Shown piece after piece: positions 35,939 to 44,820 of a stretch of DNA of 64,000 nucleotides. The stretch is from Vineibacter terrae. GTDB lineage: Bacteria; Pseudomonadota; Alphaproteobacteria; Reyranellales; Reyranellaceae. The notes under the pieces are model-generated. The model was not told where the DNA came from, searched no databases, and worked only from the letters and a program-made list of their open reading frames with translations. Numbering within the stretch: the stretch's first letter is position 1; each line of letters opens with the position of its first letter. Made by a program: the position numbers and the translations under genes. The stretch spans positions 47,393 to 111,392 of the forward strand of contig NZ_VDUZ01000029.1 in NCBI RefSeq assembly GCF_008039615.1, in the 5' to 3' direction.

Positions 35939-36895
35939 ATGTCCCGCAAGACCCTGGGATACGCCGCGGCGGCCGCCGGGCTTGTGCTGGCGATCGCCGT
36001 GCCGCAGCTCACGGCCAATCAGTTCTACCTGCACCTCGCGAACCTGGCGCTGCTCAACGCCATCTTCGCGATGAGCCTGGGGCTGATCGCGGCTGTCGGG
36101 CAGCTTTCGCTGGGCCATGCCGCCTTCGCGGCCATCGGCGCCTATCTCTCGGCCCTGGGCGCCATGCAGCTCAAGATCCCGCCCATCCTGGGCATCGTGC
36201 TGGCCGGCCTGGTCACCGGGCTGCTGGCGGCGGCGCTCGGCCGGGTCATCCTGCGCCTGCGTGGCGTCTATTTCGTGCTGGTCACGTTCCTTGTCGGTCA
36301 GGTCTGCACGCTGGTGGCGCTGAACTGGGAAAGCGTGACGCGCGGCGCCAACGGCCTGGTGGGCATCCCGCCCATCAGGGTGTTCGATCAGGCGCTGGGC
36401 TCGCGGGCATATTTCTACTACGCCGCGCTCACGGCCTTCGCGACCGTCTTCGTTTTCATCTGGGCGCTGATGCGCTCGCAGTACGGCCGTGCCTTCCGCT
36501 CGATCGCCGAGAACATCCAGCTGGCCGAATCGAGCGGCATCGACACCAGCCGCTACCAGGTGATCGCTTTCGCGCTCGGCAGCGGTATCGCCGGCGCTGC
36601 CGGCGCCGCCATGGCGCACTACATCCGCTACATCTCGCCCGATACGTTCACCTTCCACGACTCGGTGGCCTACATCACCATGCTGGTCGTCGGCGGGCGC
36701 CAGACATTGGTCGGCGGCGTGCTGGGCGCCGCGTTCCTGACGCCGCTGCCGGAGCTGCTGCGCGGCCTGGAGGGCGTTCAGCACATCATCTACGGCGCCA
36801 TCCTGCTGGGTGTGCTGCTGTTCCTGCCTGGCGGCCTGGCCTCGATCGGCAAGCGCGTCCTGCGGCGCAAGAAGGGCGTGGAGACGCCGACATGA
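35939..36895 (+). CDS. livM: Branched-chain-type ABC permease LivM, 318 aa
   Basis: The ATG follows GGAGGCG at the end of livH. About nine hydrophobic spans and LivM motifs are visible: LALLNAIFAMSLGLIAAVGQLSLGHAAFAAIGAY near the N-terminus and RSQYGRAFRSIAENIQLAESSGIDTSRY as the ATPase-contact loop. The stop overlaps the livG start (ATGA). It forms the second half of the inner-membrane channel with LivH. Confidence 0.93.
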   Translation: MSRKTLGYAAAAAGLVLAIAVPQLTANQFYLHLANLALLNAIFAMSLGLIAAVGQLSLGHAAFAAIGAYLSALGAMQLKIPPILGIVLAGLVTGLLAAALGRVILRLRGVYFVLVTFLVGQVCTLVALNWESVTRGANGLVGIPPIRVFDQALGSRAYFYYAALTAFATVFVFIWALMRSQYGRAFRSIAENIQLAESSGIDTSRYQVIAFALGSGIAGAAGAAMAHYIRYISPDTFTFHDSVAYITMLVVGGRQTLVGGVLGAAFLTPLPELLRGLEGVQHIIYGAILLGVLLFLPGGLASIGKRVLRRKKGVETPT

Positions 36896-37661
36896 GCGCG
36901 CTGCTGGAGGTCGAGCAGCTGAGCCGCCGCTTCGGTGGCCTGAACGCCCTGAGGAATGTCACCTTCTCGGTGAAGGCCGGCGAGATCGTCGGCCTGATCG
37001 GCCCCAACGGCGCCGGCAAGACCACGTGCTTCAACGTGGTCAGCGGCGTGCTGCCGCCGTCGGATGGCAGCATCCGCTTCAAGGGCCGCAGCATCGTGGG
37101 CATGAAGCCCAGCGCCGTTGTGGCTGAAGGCCTGGTGCGCACATTCCAGGCGACCACCGTGTTCCCGGCCGCGTCCGTGCTCGAGAACGTCATGCGCGGC
37201 GCCTTTGCGCGCACGCCGGTGTCGCTGATCGGCTCGGTCTTCAACACCCGCGCCGCGAGGGATGTGCTGGCGGCGGCCCGGGAGCGCTGCGAAGGGCTGC
37301 TCGACCGTCTGGCGCTGGCCCGCTTCAGGGACCAGCCCGCGGGCGAGCTGCCCTATGGCTACCAGCGGCGCCTGGGCGTGGCCATCGCGCTGGCCGCCGA
37401 GCCGCAGCTGCTGATGCTCGACGAGCCGGTCGCCGGCCTCAACCCCGAGGAATCGGCTGAAATGGGCCGCCTGATCGAGACGGTGCATGAGACAGAGAAC
37501 GTCACCGTGCTGCTGGTCGAGCATCACATGCGGCTGGTGATGGGCATCTGCGATCGCATCGTGGTGCTCGATCACGGCGAGAAGATCGCCGAGGGCCTGC
37601 CGGCGGAGATCCGCGCCGACCGCAAGGTCATCGAGGCCTATCTCGGCACCGAGGATGTGAC

Positions 37662-37665
<4 letters not shown>
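36892..37665 (+). CDS. livG: ABC transporter ATPase LivG, 257 aa
   Basis: The start overlaps the livM stop by four bases. It has Walker A GPNGAGKTT, Q-loop, signature LPYGYQRRLGVAIALA (a variant of the usual LSYGQQRR form), Walker B LLMLDEPVAGLNPEE and the switch His in LLVEHHM. It is a cytoplasmic ATPase of the importer. The four-base overlap with livF shows a tight operon. Confidence 0.94.
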
Positions 37666-38378
<713 letters not shown>

Positions 38379-38382
38379 CTTG

Positions 38383-38563
38383 CTCTCCTCTCCCCGCGCT
38401 CGCGGGGAGAGGAAGGGGCCCATGCCGAAGGCATGGGAAGGTGAGGGGTAGGAACGATCAAGCCATGCGGCAAAGAACAGGGACTGATCGCTCGTACCCC
38501 TCACCCTCCCATCGTGCTGCGCACGCTGGGCCCCTCCCTCTCCCCGCGCTCGCGGGGAGAGGT
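38383..38563. repeat. Palindromic repeat, family C2
   Basis: CCTCTCCCCGCGCTCGCGGG at the left (from 38388) recurs as CCTCTCCCCGCGCTCGCGGG at the right, each itself a hairpin. GGGCCCATGCC... and GGCCCCTCCC form outer inverted parts. It separates the convergent livF and oxidoreductase genes. Confidence 0.8.
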
Positions 38564-38583
38564 GTTGATGGTACGTCTACCGC

Positions 38584-39480
38584 TCACTTCTGGTTGCTGC
38601 CGTCGGCGCGAGCCCAGCGCTGGTACATCGCCAGCAGGGCGACGATGTCCTGGCCGCGGAAGCCTTCCGCCAGAGCCATGGCGTAGAGCTCGCGCACGGT
38701 CGAGGCGGTCGGTGTCGGCAGCCGCAGGCTGCGTCCCAGGTCGATGGCCAGGGCCATGTCCTTCTCGCCCAGCTCCATCTTGAAGCCGGGGTTGAAATCT
38801 CCCTTCAGCGCGTTGGGGAAGCGCTTGGTGAAGTGATGCGAGCGGCCGCCGCTCACCGACAGCACGTCGTAGAGCTTCTCGGGCTCGACGCCGGCTGCCA
38901 CGCCCAGCGCAAAGGCCTCGGATGCGACCAGCACATTGCCCATCGACATCATGTTGTTGACGATCTTCACCACCTTGGCGGTGCCGACGCCGCCGGTGTG
39001 CTTCCAGTCGCTGCCCAGCAGCTTCAGCACCGGCTCGGCGCGGGCGAGATCCTTCGGTTCGCCGCCGGCGATCAGCACCAGCTTGCCGTTGCGCGCCTCG
39101 GCCGGGCTGCCGCTGACCGGGCAGTCGATCACGGCCACGTCGCGCTCGACCGCGGCAGCGGCGACATCGCGCATGGTCTGCGGGTCGATGGTGCTGAGCT
39201 CGATGCACAGGGTGCCGGGGGCGGCATGGGCGACGATGCCGTCCGAACCCAGCCAGGCCTCGCGCACGGCCTTGGGGTCGGGCAGGCTGGTCAGCACGAT
39301 CGAGCGGCCGGCCAGCGCCTCCTTGATGCTGGCCGCCATGTGGAAGCCGGCGGCGGCCTGCCGGCTGCGCTGCTCGGCGCTGATGTCATAGCCGACGACA
39401 TCATGGCCGGCTTCCTTCAGCCGGCCGGCCATGCCGGAGCCCATCTGTCCCATGCCAATGACGGCAATCAGCTCAGCCAT
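38584..39480 (-). CDS. 3-hydroxyisobutyrate dehydrogenase-family NAD(P) oxidoreductase, 298 aa
   Basis: The start MAELIAVIGMGQMGSGMAGRL is preferred to an ATG nine bases upstream because AGGAG then sits at the right distance. The Rossmann motif is VIGMGQMGSGMA. The substrate motif is VIDCPVSGSPAEARNGKLVLIAGG at about 118-141, and the catalytic Lys lies in GTAKVVKIVNNMMSMGN. Relatives reduce tartronate semialdehyde, oxidise 3-hydroxyisobutyrate or oxidise 2-(hydroxymethyl)glutarate. It is the last gene of the minus-strand unit with MmgE/PrpD and flavoprotein 2 behind operator 4. The last relative is of interest, because that pathway also uses PrpF- and PrpB-type enzymes. Confidence 0.9.
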   Translation of the reverse strand: MAELIAVIGMGQMGSGMAGRLKEAGHDVVGYDISAEQRSRQAAAGFHMAASIKEALAGRSIVLTSLPDPKAVREAWLGSDGIVAHAAPGTLCIELSTIDPQTMRDVAAAAVERDVAVIDCPVSGSPAEARNGKLVLIAGGEPKDLARAEPVLKLLGSDWKHTGGVGTAKVVKIVNNMMSMGNVLVASEAFALGVAAGVEPEKLYDVLSVSGGRSHHFTKRFPNALKGDFNPGFKMELGEKDMALAIDLGRSLRLPTPTASTVRELYAMALAEGFRGQDIVALLAMYQRWARADGSNQK

Positions 39481-39506
39481 CCTGTCCATCTCCTGAAAAG
39501 TTCGCT

Positions 39507-39585
39507 GTCATCCCGAGCGCAGCGAGGGATCTCCCGAGGGTGGAGACTCCGTGCGCGGGAGATCCCTCGCTGCGCTCGGGATGAC
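39507..39585. repeat. Family A palindromic repeat
   Basis: Arms GTCATCCCGAGCGCAGCGAG (39507) and the inverted copy ending GGGATGAC at 39585, with GGAGATCCC pairs and a short variable middle. It lies between two genes of one minus-strand operon. Confidence 0.9.
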
Positions 39586-39597
39586 AGTCCGTAGCTT

Positions 39598-41073
39598 CTA
39601 CGGCACCCAAGTCGTCTCTGGCGCATCGTACGCGTCATGGCGCGCGAACGACACCCGCCCGGCGTGCGGTCTGTCATGCAGCCGGCTCACTGCAGCCAGC
39701 TGCGTGACCTGGCCGATGTCGGCGGCGCTGTCCAGCGTCTCCAGGCGCTCGAACAGCGGCGCGATCTGCTCCCGTGGCAGGGCACGGGCGGCGCAGTCGC
39801 TGAACTTCTCCCACAGCTCGTCCGATGTCATGGGGTTGTCGCCGCCGCGTCCGACCAGGTTGTCGACACGGCGCGCCAGGCGTCGGCCATCCTTCAGCGT
39901 GACGATGACCTCGGCGCCCCATTGCGCCGGGGCGTCATCGGCCATGTCCGGATGCGGGCGTGCCTCGGTCACGGCCAGCAGCCGCGTGACCGCCGGCTCG
40001 AGATGAGCCTCGCCCTCGAAATCCTTGAGCCGCACCGTGCCGTCGAGCAGGGCACGCACGACGGCATACTGCACGCTGAACTTGGCCTGCAGGCTGGTCT
40101 TGGGCTGCGGTGTGTTGGTGTGCCGCAGCCGCCGGCCGTGCGGCAGGACCTCGATACGCGCCACGTCCTCGGCGCGGATCGCCGCGTCGCGCGCCAGCGC
40201 CAGCATCATCATGATCGCCGGGTGCGTGCTGCCGCAGCAGGGGAACTGCTTCAGGGCAATCGACTCGTGCTCGACCTCCAGCGGCGCGCCCCAGTCGGCC
40301 AGCGCCTTTTCGGCATCGAACAGCCCGGGGCCGTTGAAGACGTTGAAGAAGCCCTGGTGATGCTCGAAAACCCCGGGATTGGCGTCGAAGCCGCCCTCGG
40401 CCAGCAGGGTCGCCATCAGGCCGTTGCGGCCGCACTGGCCGATATGCAGCGGCTTGGTCATGGTGCCGAAATTGGCCTTCAGCCCGCTCGACAGCGAGGC
40501 TGCGATGGCCAGCGACAGGGCCGTGCGCCGTGCATCCAGGCCCAGCAGATGCGCCGTCGCCGCGGCGGCGCCGATCGTGCCCAGGGTCGATGTCGGGTGC
40601 CAGCCCTTGTCGTAGTGATGGAAGTTCACCGCGCGCGACAGGCGGATCTCGGTCTCGACACCCACCAGGTAGGCCAGCATGAGCTGCTGGCCGGAGACCT
40701 TGCGTTCCTCGCCCAGCGCGAACAGCGCCGCGACCAGCGGTACCGACTGGTGGCCACCCAGCAGCCCGCTGAAATCGTCATAGTCCAGCGCATGCGAGGC
40801 GGTGCCGTTGACAAGGGTGGCGTCGAGCGCGCTGGTGCGCTGGTCGGTGCCGAAGATGACGGCGTCGCCCGGCGCGGTGGCGATGCCCGGCGTCTGCAGC
40901 AGCACTTGGGTGCAGGGCTCGGGAACGCCGGCCAGGGTGACGGCAATGGTGTCGATGATGGCCGTGCGCGCCTGCGCCAGCGCCCGCACGGTCGCGGCCT
41001 TGGCGTGGAAGCCGCAGATCTTCTCGGCCAGGCGGGCCGCAAGCGGCGGGGTGGGATCGGGCATGTCGGTCAT
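39598..41073 (-). CDS. MmgE/PrpD-family protein, 491 aa
   Basis: The start MTDMPDPTPPLAARLAEKI is preferred because GGAGGGG lies six bases upstream; a longer version begins 15 bases earlier inside that site. Family features are ARTAIIDTIAVTLAG, LVNGTASHALDYDD (about 86-99), the HPTSTLGTIGAAAATAHLLGLD helix pair, and KQFPCCGSTHPAI. The family contains 2-methylcitrate dehydratase and cis-aconitate decarboxylase and epimerases. With PrpF- and PrpB-like proteins in one regulon, a hydratase or dehydratase step is the most likely role. It lies between the flavoprotein 2 and oxidoreductase genes. Confidence 0.9.
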   Translation of the reverse strand: MTDMPDPTPPLAARLAEKICGFHAKAATVRALAQARTAIIDTIAVTLAGVPEPCTQVLLQTPGIATAPGDAVIFGTDQRTSALDATLVNGTASHALDYDDFSGLLGGHQSVPLVAALFALGEERKVSGQQLMLAYLVGVETEIRLSRAVNFHHYDKGWHPTSTLGTIGAAAATAHLLGLDARRTALSLAIAASLSSGLKANFGTMTKPLHIGQCGRNGLMATLLAEGGFDANPGVFEHHQGFFNVFNGPGLFDAEKALADWGAPLEVEHESIALKQFPCCGSTHPAIMMMLALARDAAIRAEDVARIEVLPHGRRLRHTNTPQPKTSLQAKFSVQYAVVRALLDGTVRLKDFEGEAHLEPAVTRLLAVTEARPHPDMADDAPAQWGAEVIVTLKDGRRLARRVDNLVGRGGDNPMTSDELWEKFSDCAARALPREQIAPLFERLETLDSAADIGQVTQLAAVSRLHDRPHAGRVSFARHDAYDAPETTWVP

Positions 41074-41117
41074 GGACTTCCCCTCCATTCAGGCGCTGAC
41101 GTTGCTGGCGACGGGTC

Positions 41118-41185
41118 GGACCGCGTCGCTCCAGCGACGCTCATGGACAATCGTCGGAAAGAGCGCCGCTGGAGCGGCGCGGTCC
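41118..41185. repeat. Family D palindromic repeat
   Basis: GGACCGCGTCGCTCCAGCGA (41118) pairs with the segment ending GGAGCGGCGCGGTCC at 41185. The flank CCCAGCCGTCACCAGG matches, inverted, the flank of the 10531 copy. Confidence 0.75.
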
Positions 41186-41226
41186 CAGCCGTCACCAGGA
41201 TTGTCGGTGACTGGAACATGCTGTCG

Positions 41227-42711
41227 CTACCGTGCGGCCAACGCCGCGTTGCGTCCGGCGATGCGGCCGAAGGTGGCGCCGGCCACCAGGCCCGTACCGG
41301 CCGGATAGTTGTCGTAGAACAGTCCGCCCACCATCTCGCCGCAAGCGTAGAGGCCCGGTATCGGGCGCCAATCCGTGCCCATGACCTGCGCGCCCTCGGT
41401 GATCTTCAGGCCGCCGAAGGTGAAGGTGATGCCGCCGGTGGCGCTGTAGGCGTAGTAGGGCGGTTGGTCCAGCCGCAGCGCCCAGTTCGTCTTTTCGGGG
41501 TCCAGGCCGCGCGTGGCCAAGCCATCCTTGCGCGTGGGGTCGAAGCCCTGGTCGGCATCGCATGCCGCCTTGTTGTAGTCCGCCAGCGTCCGCAGCGCCT
41601 GCGCCTTGTCGTCGATATCGAGCTGCGCGATCAGGCTCTCCAGCGTGTCGGCGGTGATCGGCTTGCTGGTCTGGTAGCGCGGCTCCAGCAGATGCACGAC
41701 CTTGGAGTCGAAGATCTGATAGGCCTTGGCGCCGGGCTCGGCGAGGATGGCGCGCCCGAACTTGGCGTAGGTGAACAGCGCCGTGTCCTCGCCCTCGTCG
41801 AGGAAGCGCCGGCCCCGCTTGTTCAGCATCACGCCATAGAGATAGCTCAGCCGGTTGCTGCGGTCGGTCATCTCGCGGGGCGCGAAATCGCCCCAGTCGG
41901 CGCTGATCGGCGTCGCATGGCAGCCGGCCCACTGGCCCCAGGGCATGGCGCCGATCGCCATCGCCATGCGCAGCCCGTCGCCCTGGTTGTGCGGCGTGCC
42001 GCGCACCTTCGCCTGGCCGATGAGCGGCCCGATGTGCTGGGTGCGCATCTGCACGTTGGCCTCGAAGCCGCCGCAGCCCAGCACGATGCTGCGCGCGGTG
42101 TAGGTCTGCAGGCCGTCGGCATCGCGCACCTTTACGCCGCTCACGGCACCGCGCTCGTCGAGCAGCAGCTCGACGGCGGCGGCGCCGTAGCGCACGGCGA
42201 TGCCCATCCTCTCGGCGGTCGAGAACCAGCTGCGCGACAGGCCGACGCCTTCGTGCTCGGCGCGCACGACCAGGCCGCGCGCCCAGACCATCACGTTGCC
42301 CTTGCGCACGGCCGACAGCGTGATGGCCGGCTCCATCTTGATGCGTCCCGTCTGGTGCATCCAGAACACGGTGTCCTTGGAGTTGTCGACCAGCAGACGC
42401 GAGAGGACCGGATCGGTGCGGCCGTTGGTGACCCGCATCAGGTCACCGTGGAAGTCGGCGCGGGTGTAGGGCGCGATGCCGTCGTAGAAATTCTCGTACT
42501 GGCTCTCGGCCTCCGGCACCAGTGGCGCGATCTCGCGCGGCTCGTCGAAGGCGAAGCGCAGCACGCCGCCGCTCCAGTGGGTGTTGCCGCCGCGCATCTC
42601 GCGCGGCGCCTTCTCCAGCACTACCACGCGCGCGCCGTTCTCCCGCGCCGAGACCGCGGCAGCCAGCGCCGCATTGCCCGCCCCAACCACAATGACGTCG
42701 AAATCGTTCAC
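41227..42711 (-). CDS. FAD-dependent tricarballylate dehydrogenase-like flavoprotein 2, 494 aa
   Basis: A GTG at 42711 (MNDFDVIVVGAGNAALAAAV) is used because a GGGGAC site precedes it and the FAD motif begins right after, as in the paralogue. Other landmarks are VVVLEKAPREMRGGNTHWSGG and TFGGLKITEGAQVMG...IPGLYACGEMVGGLFYDNYPAGTGLVAG. It is clearly related to flavoprotein 1 at 28616 but differs in the middle and C-terminal parts, so the two probably have different substrates or act on successive intermediates. It is the first gene of the minus-strand unit after operator 4. Confidence 0.88.
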   Translation of the reverse strand: MNDFDVIVVGAGNAALAAAVSARENGARVVVLEKAPREMRGGNTHWSGGVLRFAFDEPREIAPLVPEAESQYENFYDGIAPYTRADFHGDLMRVTNGRTDPVLSRLLVDNSKDTVFWMHQTGRIKMEPAITLSAVRKGNVMVWARGLVVRAEHEGVGLSRSWFSTAERMGIAVRYGAAAVELLLDERGAVSGVKVRDADGLQTYTARSIVLGCGGFEANVQMRTQHIGPLIGQAKVRGTPHNQGDGLRMAMAIGAMPWGQWAGCHATPISADWGDFAPREMTDRSNRLSYLYGVMLNKRGRRFLDEGEDTALFTYAKFGRAILAEPGAKAYQIFDSKVVHLLEPRYQTSKPITADTLESLIAQLDIDDKAQALRTLADYNKAACDADQGFDPTRKDGLATRGLDPEKTNWALRLDQPPYYAYSATGGITFTFGGLKITEGAQVMGTDWRPIPGLYACGEMVGGLFYDNYPAGTGLVAGATFGRIAGRNAALAAR

Positions 42712-42793
42712 CGGTCGTCCCCTGCGATGGAAGGCAATGCCGCAGTATCGCGCGATCCGGCGGCGGCCAACACTCGCAGACGACCTATCAACT

Positions 42794-42806
42794 GTCAACA
42801 GTTAGC
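42794..42806. promoter_or_regulatory. GntR operator candidate, site 4
   Basis: GTCAACAGTTAGC differs from the palindrome by two bases; immediately to its left is a second half-site, TCAACTGTCAAC. It is 83 bases upstream of the flavoprotein 2 GTG. Confidence 0.65.
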
Positions 42807-42821
42807 AGTTTGGTGGTCATC

Positions 42822-42857
42822 GGTCGGGCCGCGCCGCTCCAGCGGCGCGGCCCGACC
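42822..42857. terminator. Family D hairpin, closed form
   Basis: GGTCGGGCCGCGCCGCT and its exact complement form a 17-bp stem with a two-base tip. It lies at the end of the ECF sigma gene (stop near 42884), followed by AAAAAGTG on the plus strand, i.e. a T-run for the minus-strand gene would be on the other side. It is a possible terminator. Confidence 0.5.
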
Positions 42858-42883
42858 AAAAAGTGCCGCGCTCCCCGCTACGC

Positions 42884-44149
42884 TCAACCGGCATCGCCGG
42901 GCTTCTGGCTGTCGCGCATGAGGCGGTCGATATGCAGCCGGATATGCGCGGCTTCCGCCGCGGTGTTGGCCAGCGCGATGGCGCGGTCGAAGGCCTCGCG
43001 GGCCTCGTCGTTGCGGCCGAGCTGCATCAGCAGCGCGCCCTTGGCGCCGAAGAAATGGAAATAGCCGTCCAGCCGGGACGCCAGCGGCTCGATCATGGCC
43101 AGCGCCGCGGCCGGACCGCGCACCTTGGCGACGGCCACGGCCCGGTTCAGCGTGATCACGGGCGAGGGCAGCAGCGCTTCCAGCACGGCGTAGAGGCGGT
43201 CGATCTCGGCCCAATCGGTGTCCGTCGGCCGGGCGGCGCGGGCATGCACCGCGGCGATGGCCGCCTGCACCTGGTAGGGACCGGGGCGCCGATGGCGCAG
43301 CGCCTTCTCGACCAGCACCAGGCCTTCGGCGATCAGGCTGCGGTTCCAGCGGCGCCGGTCCTGGTCCTCCAGCAGCACGATGGCGCCATCCGAGTCGAGC
43401 CGGGCCGGCGCGCGTGCATGCTGCAGCAGCAGCAGGGCGGTGAGGCCCATCACCTCGGTCTCGCCGGGAAAGAGACGCAGCAGCAGGCGTGCCAGCCGGA
43501 TCGCCTCCTCGCACAGCGGCACCCGCACATGCACGTCGCCGCCACTGGCCGAATAGCCCTCGTTGAACAGCAGGTAGATCATGGCGCTGACGGCGGCGAG
43601 CCGCTCGACGCGCTCGGGCGCGCCCGGCGTCTCGAACGGGACGTCGGCCGCCGCCACGCGGCGCTTGGCACGGGTGATGCGCTGCTCCATGGCGCTCTCG
43701 CTCACCAGGAAGGCGCGCGCGATCTCCTTGACCGACAGGCCCGACACGACGCGCAGCGCCAGCGGGATCTGCTGGGTCGCCGGCAGGTCGGGATGGCAGC
43801 AGATGAACAGCAGGCGCAGCACGTCATCGCGATAATGCGATGCATCCAGCCGCTCGGCGGCATCGGCCTCGGCATCGTCCAGGTCGGAGATCAGCTCGTC
43901 CGGCGGCAGCGCCTGCTGTTTGGTGCGCCGGCGCAGCTCGTCCAGCGTGACGTTGCGGCCGACGAAGATCAGCCAGGCGGTGGGATCGCGCGGCGGGCCT
44001 TTCTCGGGCCACGTCTTCAGCGCCCGCAGGCACGCTTCCTGGAACGCCTCCTCGGCGGCATCGAGGTCGCGGAAATACCGCAGCAGGGCGCCGACGGCCT
44101 GGGGACGCGCCGACGTCAAGGCACTGTCGATCCACGCCAGGTCGGTCAC
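42884..44149 (-). CDS. ECF RNA polymerase sigma factor with C-terminal TPR-like domain (ECF42 type), 421 aa
   Basis: The GTG at 44149 overlaps a short upstream frame by four bases. Residues 1-165 hold sigma region 2 (LLRYFRDLDAAEEAFQEACLRALKTWPEKG, DPTAWLIFVGRNVTLDELRRR) and region 4 (LALRVVSGLSVKEIARAFLVSESAMEQRITRAKRRV). The rest is a long helical extension with ERLAAVSAMIYLLFNEGYSAS, the marker of this group, and TPR-like repeats to the end (GRNDEAREAFDRAIALANTAAEAAHI). No anti-sigma factor is nearby, as is usual for the group; partners are normally YCII proteins, one of which is at 24022. Confidence 0.92.
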   Translation of the reverse strand: MTDLAWIDSALTSARPQAVGALLRYFRDLDAAEEAFQEACLRALKTWPEKGPPRDPTAWLIFVGRNVTLDELRRRTKQQALPPDELISDLDDAEADAAERLDASHYRDDVLRLLFICCHPDLPATQQIPLALRVVSGLSVKEIARAFLVSESAMEQRITRAKRRVAAADVPFETPGAPERVERLAAVSAMIYLLFNEGYSASGGDVHVRVPLCEEAIRLARLLLRLFPGETEVMGLTALLLLQHARAPARLDSDGAIVLLEDQDRRRWNRSLIAEGLVLVEKALRHRRPGPYQVQAAIAAVHARAARPTDTDWAEIDRLYAVLEALLPSPVITLNRAVAVAKVRGPAAALAMIEPLASRLDGYFHFFGAKGALLMQLGRNDEAREAFDRAIALANTAAEAAHIRLHIDRLMRDSQKPGDAG

Positions 44150-44250
44150 GCGCCGCTGCTCCCGGGATCGGACGACAGCAGCGGCGGGACGCCGACGTCG
44201 AGCTTCCCGGATGCGATCAGCGTCTGCGCCACTGCCCTGAACCCGTCCAT
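44146..44250 (-). CDS. Short candidate frame coupled to the ECF gene, 34 aa
   Basis: The frame MDGFRAVAQTLIASGKLDVG has an AGAGGAAG site upstream of its ATG and its stop overlaps the GTG of the sigma factor (GTGA). It resembles nothing I know and may be the tail of a decayed upstream gene or a leader that couples translation. Confidence 0.35.
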   Translation of the reverse strand: MDGFRAVAQTLIASGKLDVGVPPLLSSDPGSSGA

Positions 44251-44305
44251 GAGCGTGTCTTCCTCTTGCCTGGCCCGACTAGCAGCTGGGAGCGGTGACA
44301 CACCT

Positions 44306-44390
44306 GTCATCCCGAGCGCAGCGAGGGATCTTCGGCGAATGGCGCACTGTGCGCCCCTCGCGGGAGATCCCTCGCTGCGCTCGGGATGAC
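44306..44390. repeat. Family A palindromic repeat
   Basis: Same arms as the copies at 7546 and 39507: GTCATCCCGAGCGCAGCGAG on the left, and the inverted arm ending GGGATGAC at 44390. Confidence 0.9.
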
Positions 44391-44544
44391 GGTGGCGCTC
44401 ACCTTCCAGCGAGCTGGCATCAGGGACCACAGCTTGCAGACTGTAGCAGAGGATTGCGTTGGGCATGGCCATTCCTTCGTCCTTCGCTCCAAGGACGACG
44501 GCATGGGGCCGACTCCGACAACGCGGTTGGAGAATTTGCCGCTT

Positions 44545-44739
44545 GTCATCCCGAGCACAGCGAGGCAGGGCATTCGCATCTGCCCCTACCGTCATCCCGA
44601 GCGTAGCGAGGGATCTCCCGCGAATTGCGCACCGTGCGCCTTGCCGCAGGAGATCCCTCGCTGGCGCTCGGGATGACAGCGAGGGGTATGCGAATGCCCT
44701 GCCCCTCCGGGGGAAGATTAAAATCACGCTCGGGATGAC
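44545..44739. repeat. Nested palindromic repeats with family B remnant
   Basis: Outer family A arms are GTCATCCCGAGCACAGCGAG (44545) and TCACGCTCGGGATGAC (to 44739). Inside are the G pair GGGCATTCGCAT (44568-44579) and ATGCGAATGCCC (44688-44699), with a whole family A copy (44591-44677) at the core. CCCTCCGGGGGAAGATTAAA (44702-44721) is the right end of a family B unit whose left end is gone. Confidence 0.85.
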
Positions 44740-44820
44740 AGAACGTGCCGCACGGCGCTGCGTCCGTGCCCGGGAGCCAGAGCCCTTCCACGCTTGGAGG
44801 GAAGGGCTCCGCGATAGCCG

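Larger units (their letters stand above)
44251..44820. other. Intergenic region of 570 bp made largely of repeats
   Basis: Two repeat units (44306-44390 and 44545-44739) take up half. The 44391-44544 stretch between them shows a possible start MPNAILCYSLQ on the minus strand in an open frame that runs through the first repeat into the 34-aa frame, but I cannot support it as a gene. Confidence 0.5.

Noticed and set aside
39637..42921. 1094-codon plus-strand frame over PrpD and flavoprotein genes
   Set aside because: It is antisense to two well-supported genes and crosses two repeats. The composition is typical of a GC-driven shadow frame.
44545..44739. CRISPR-like array
   Set aside because: The repeated units here are inverted and nested, not direct repeats with unique spacers, and no cas gene is present.
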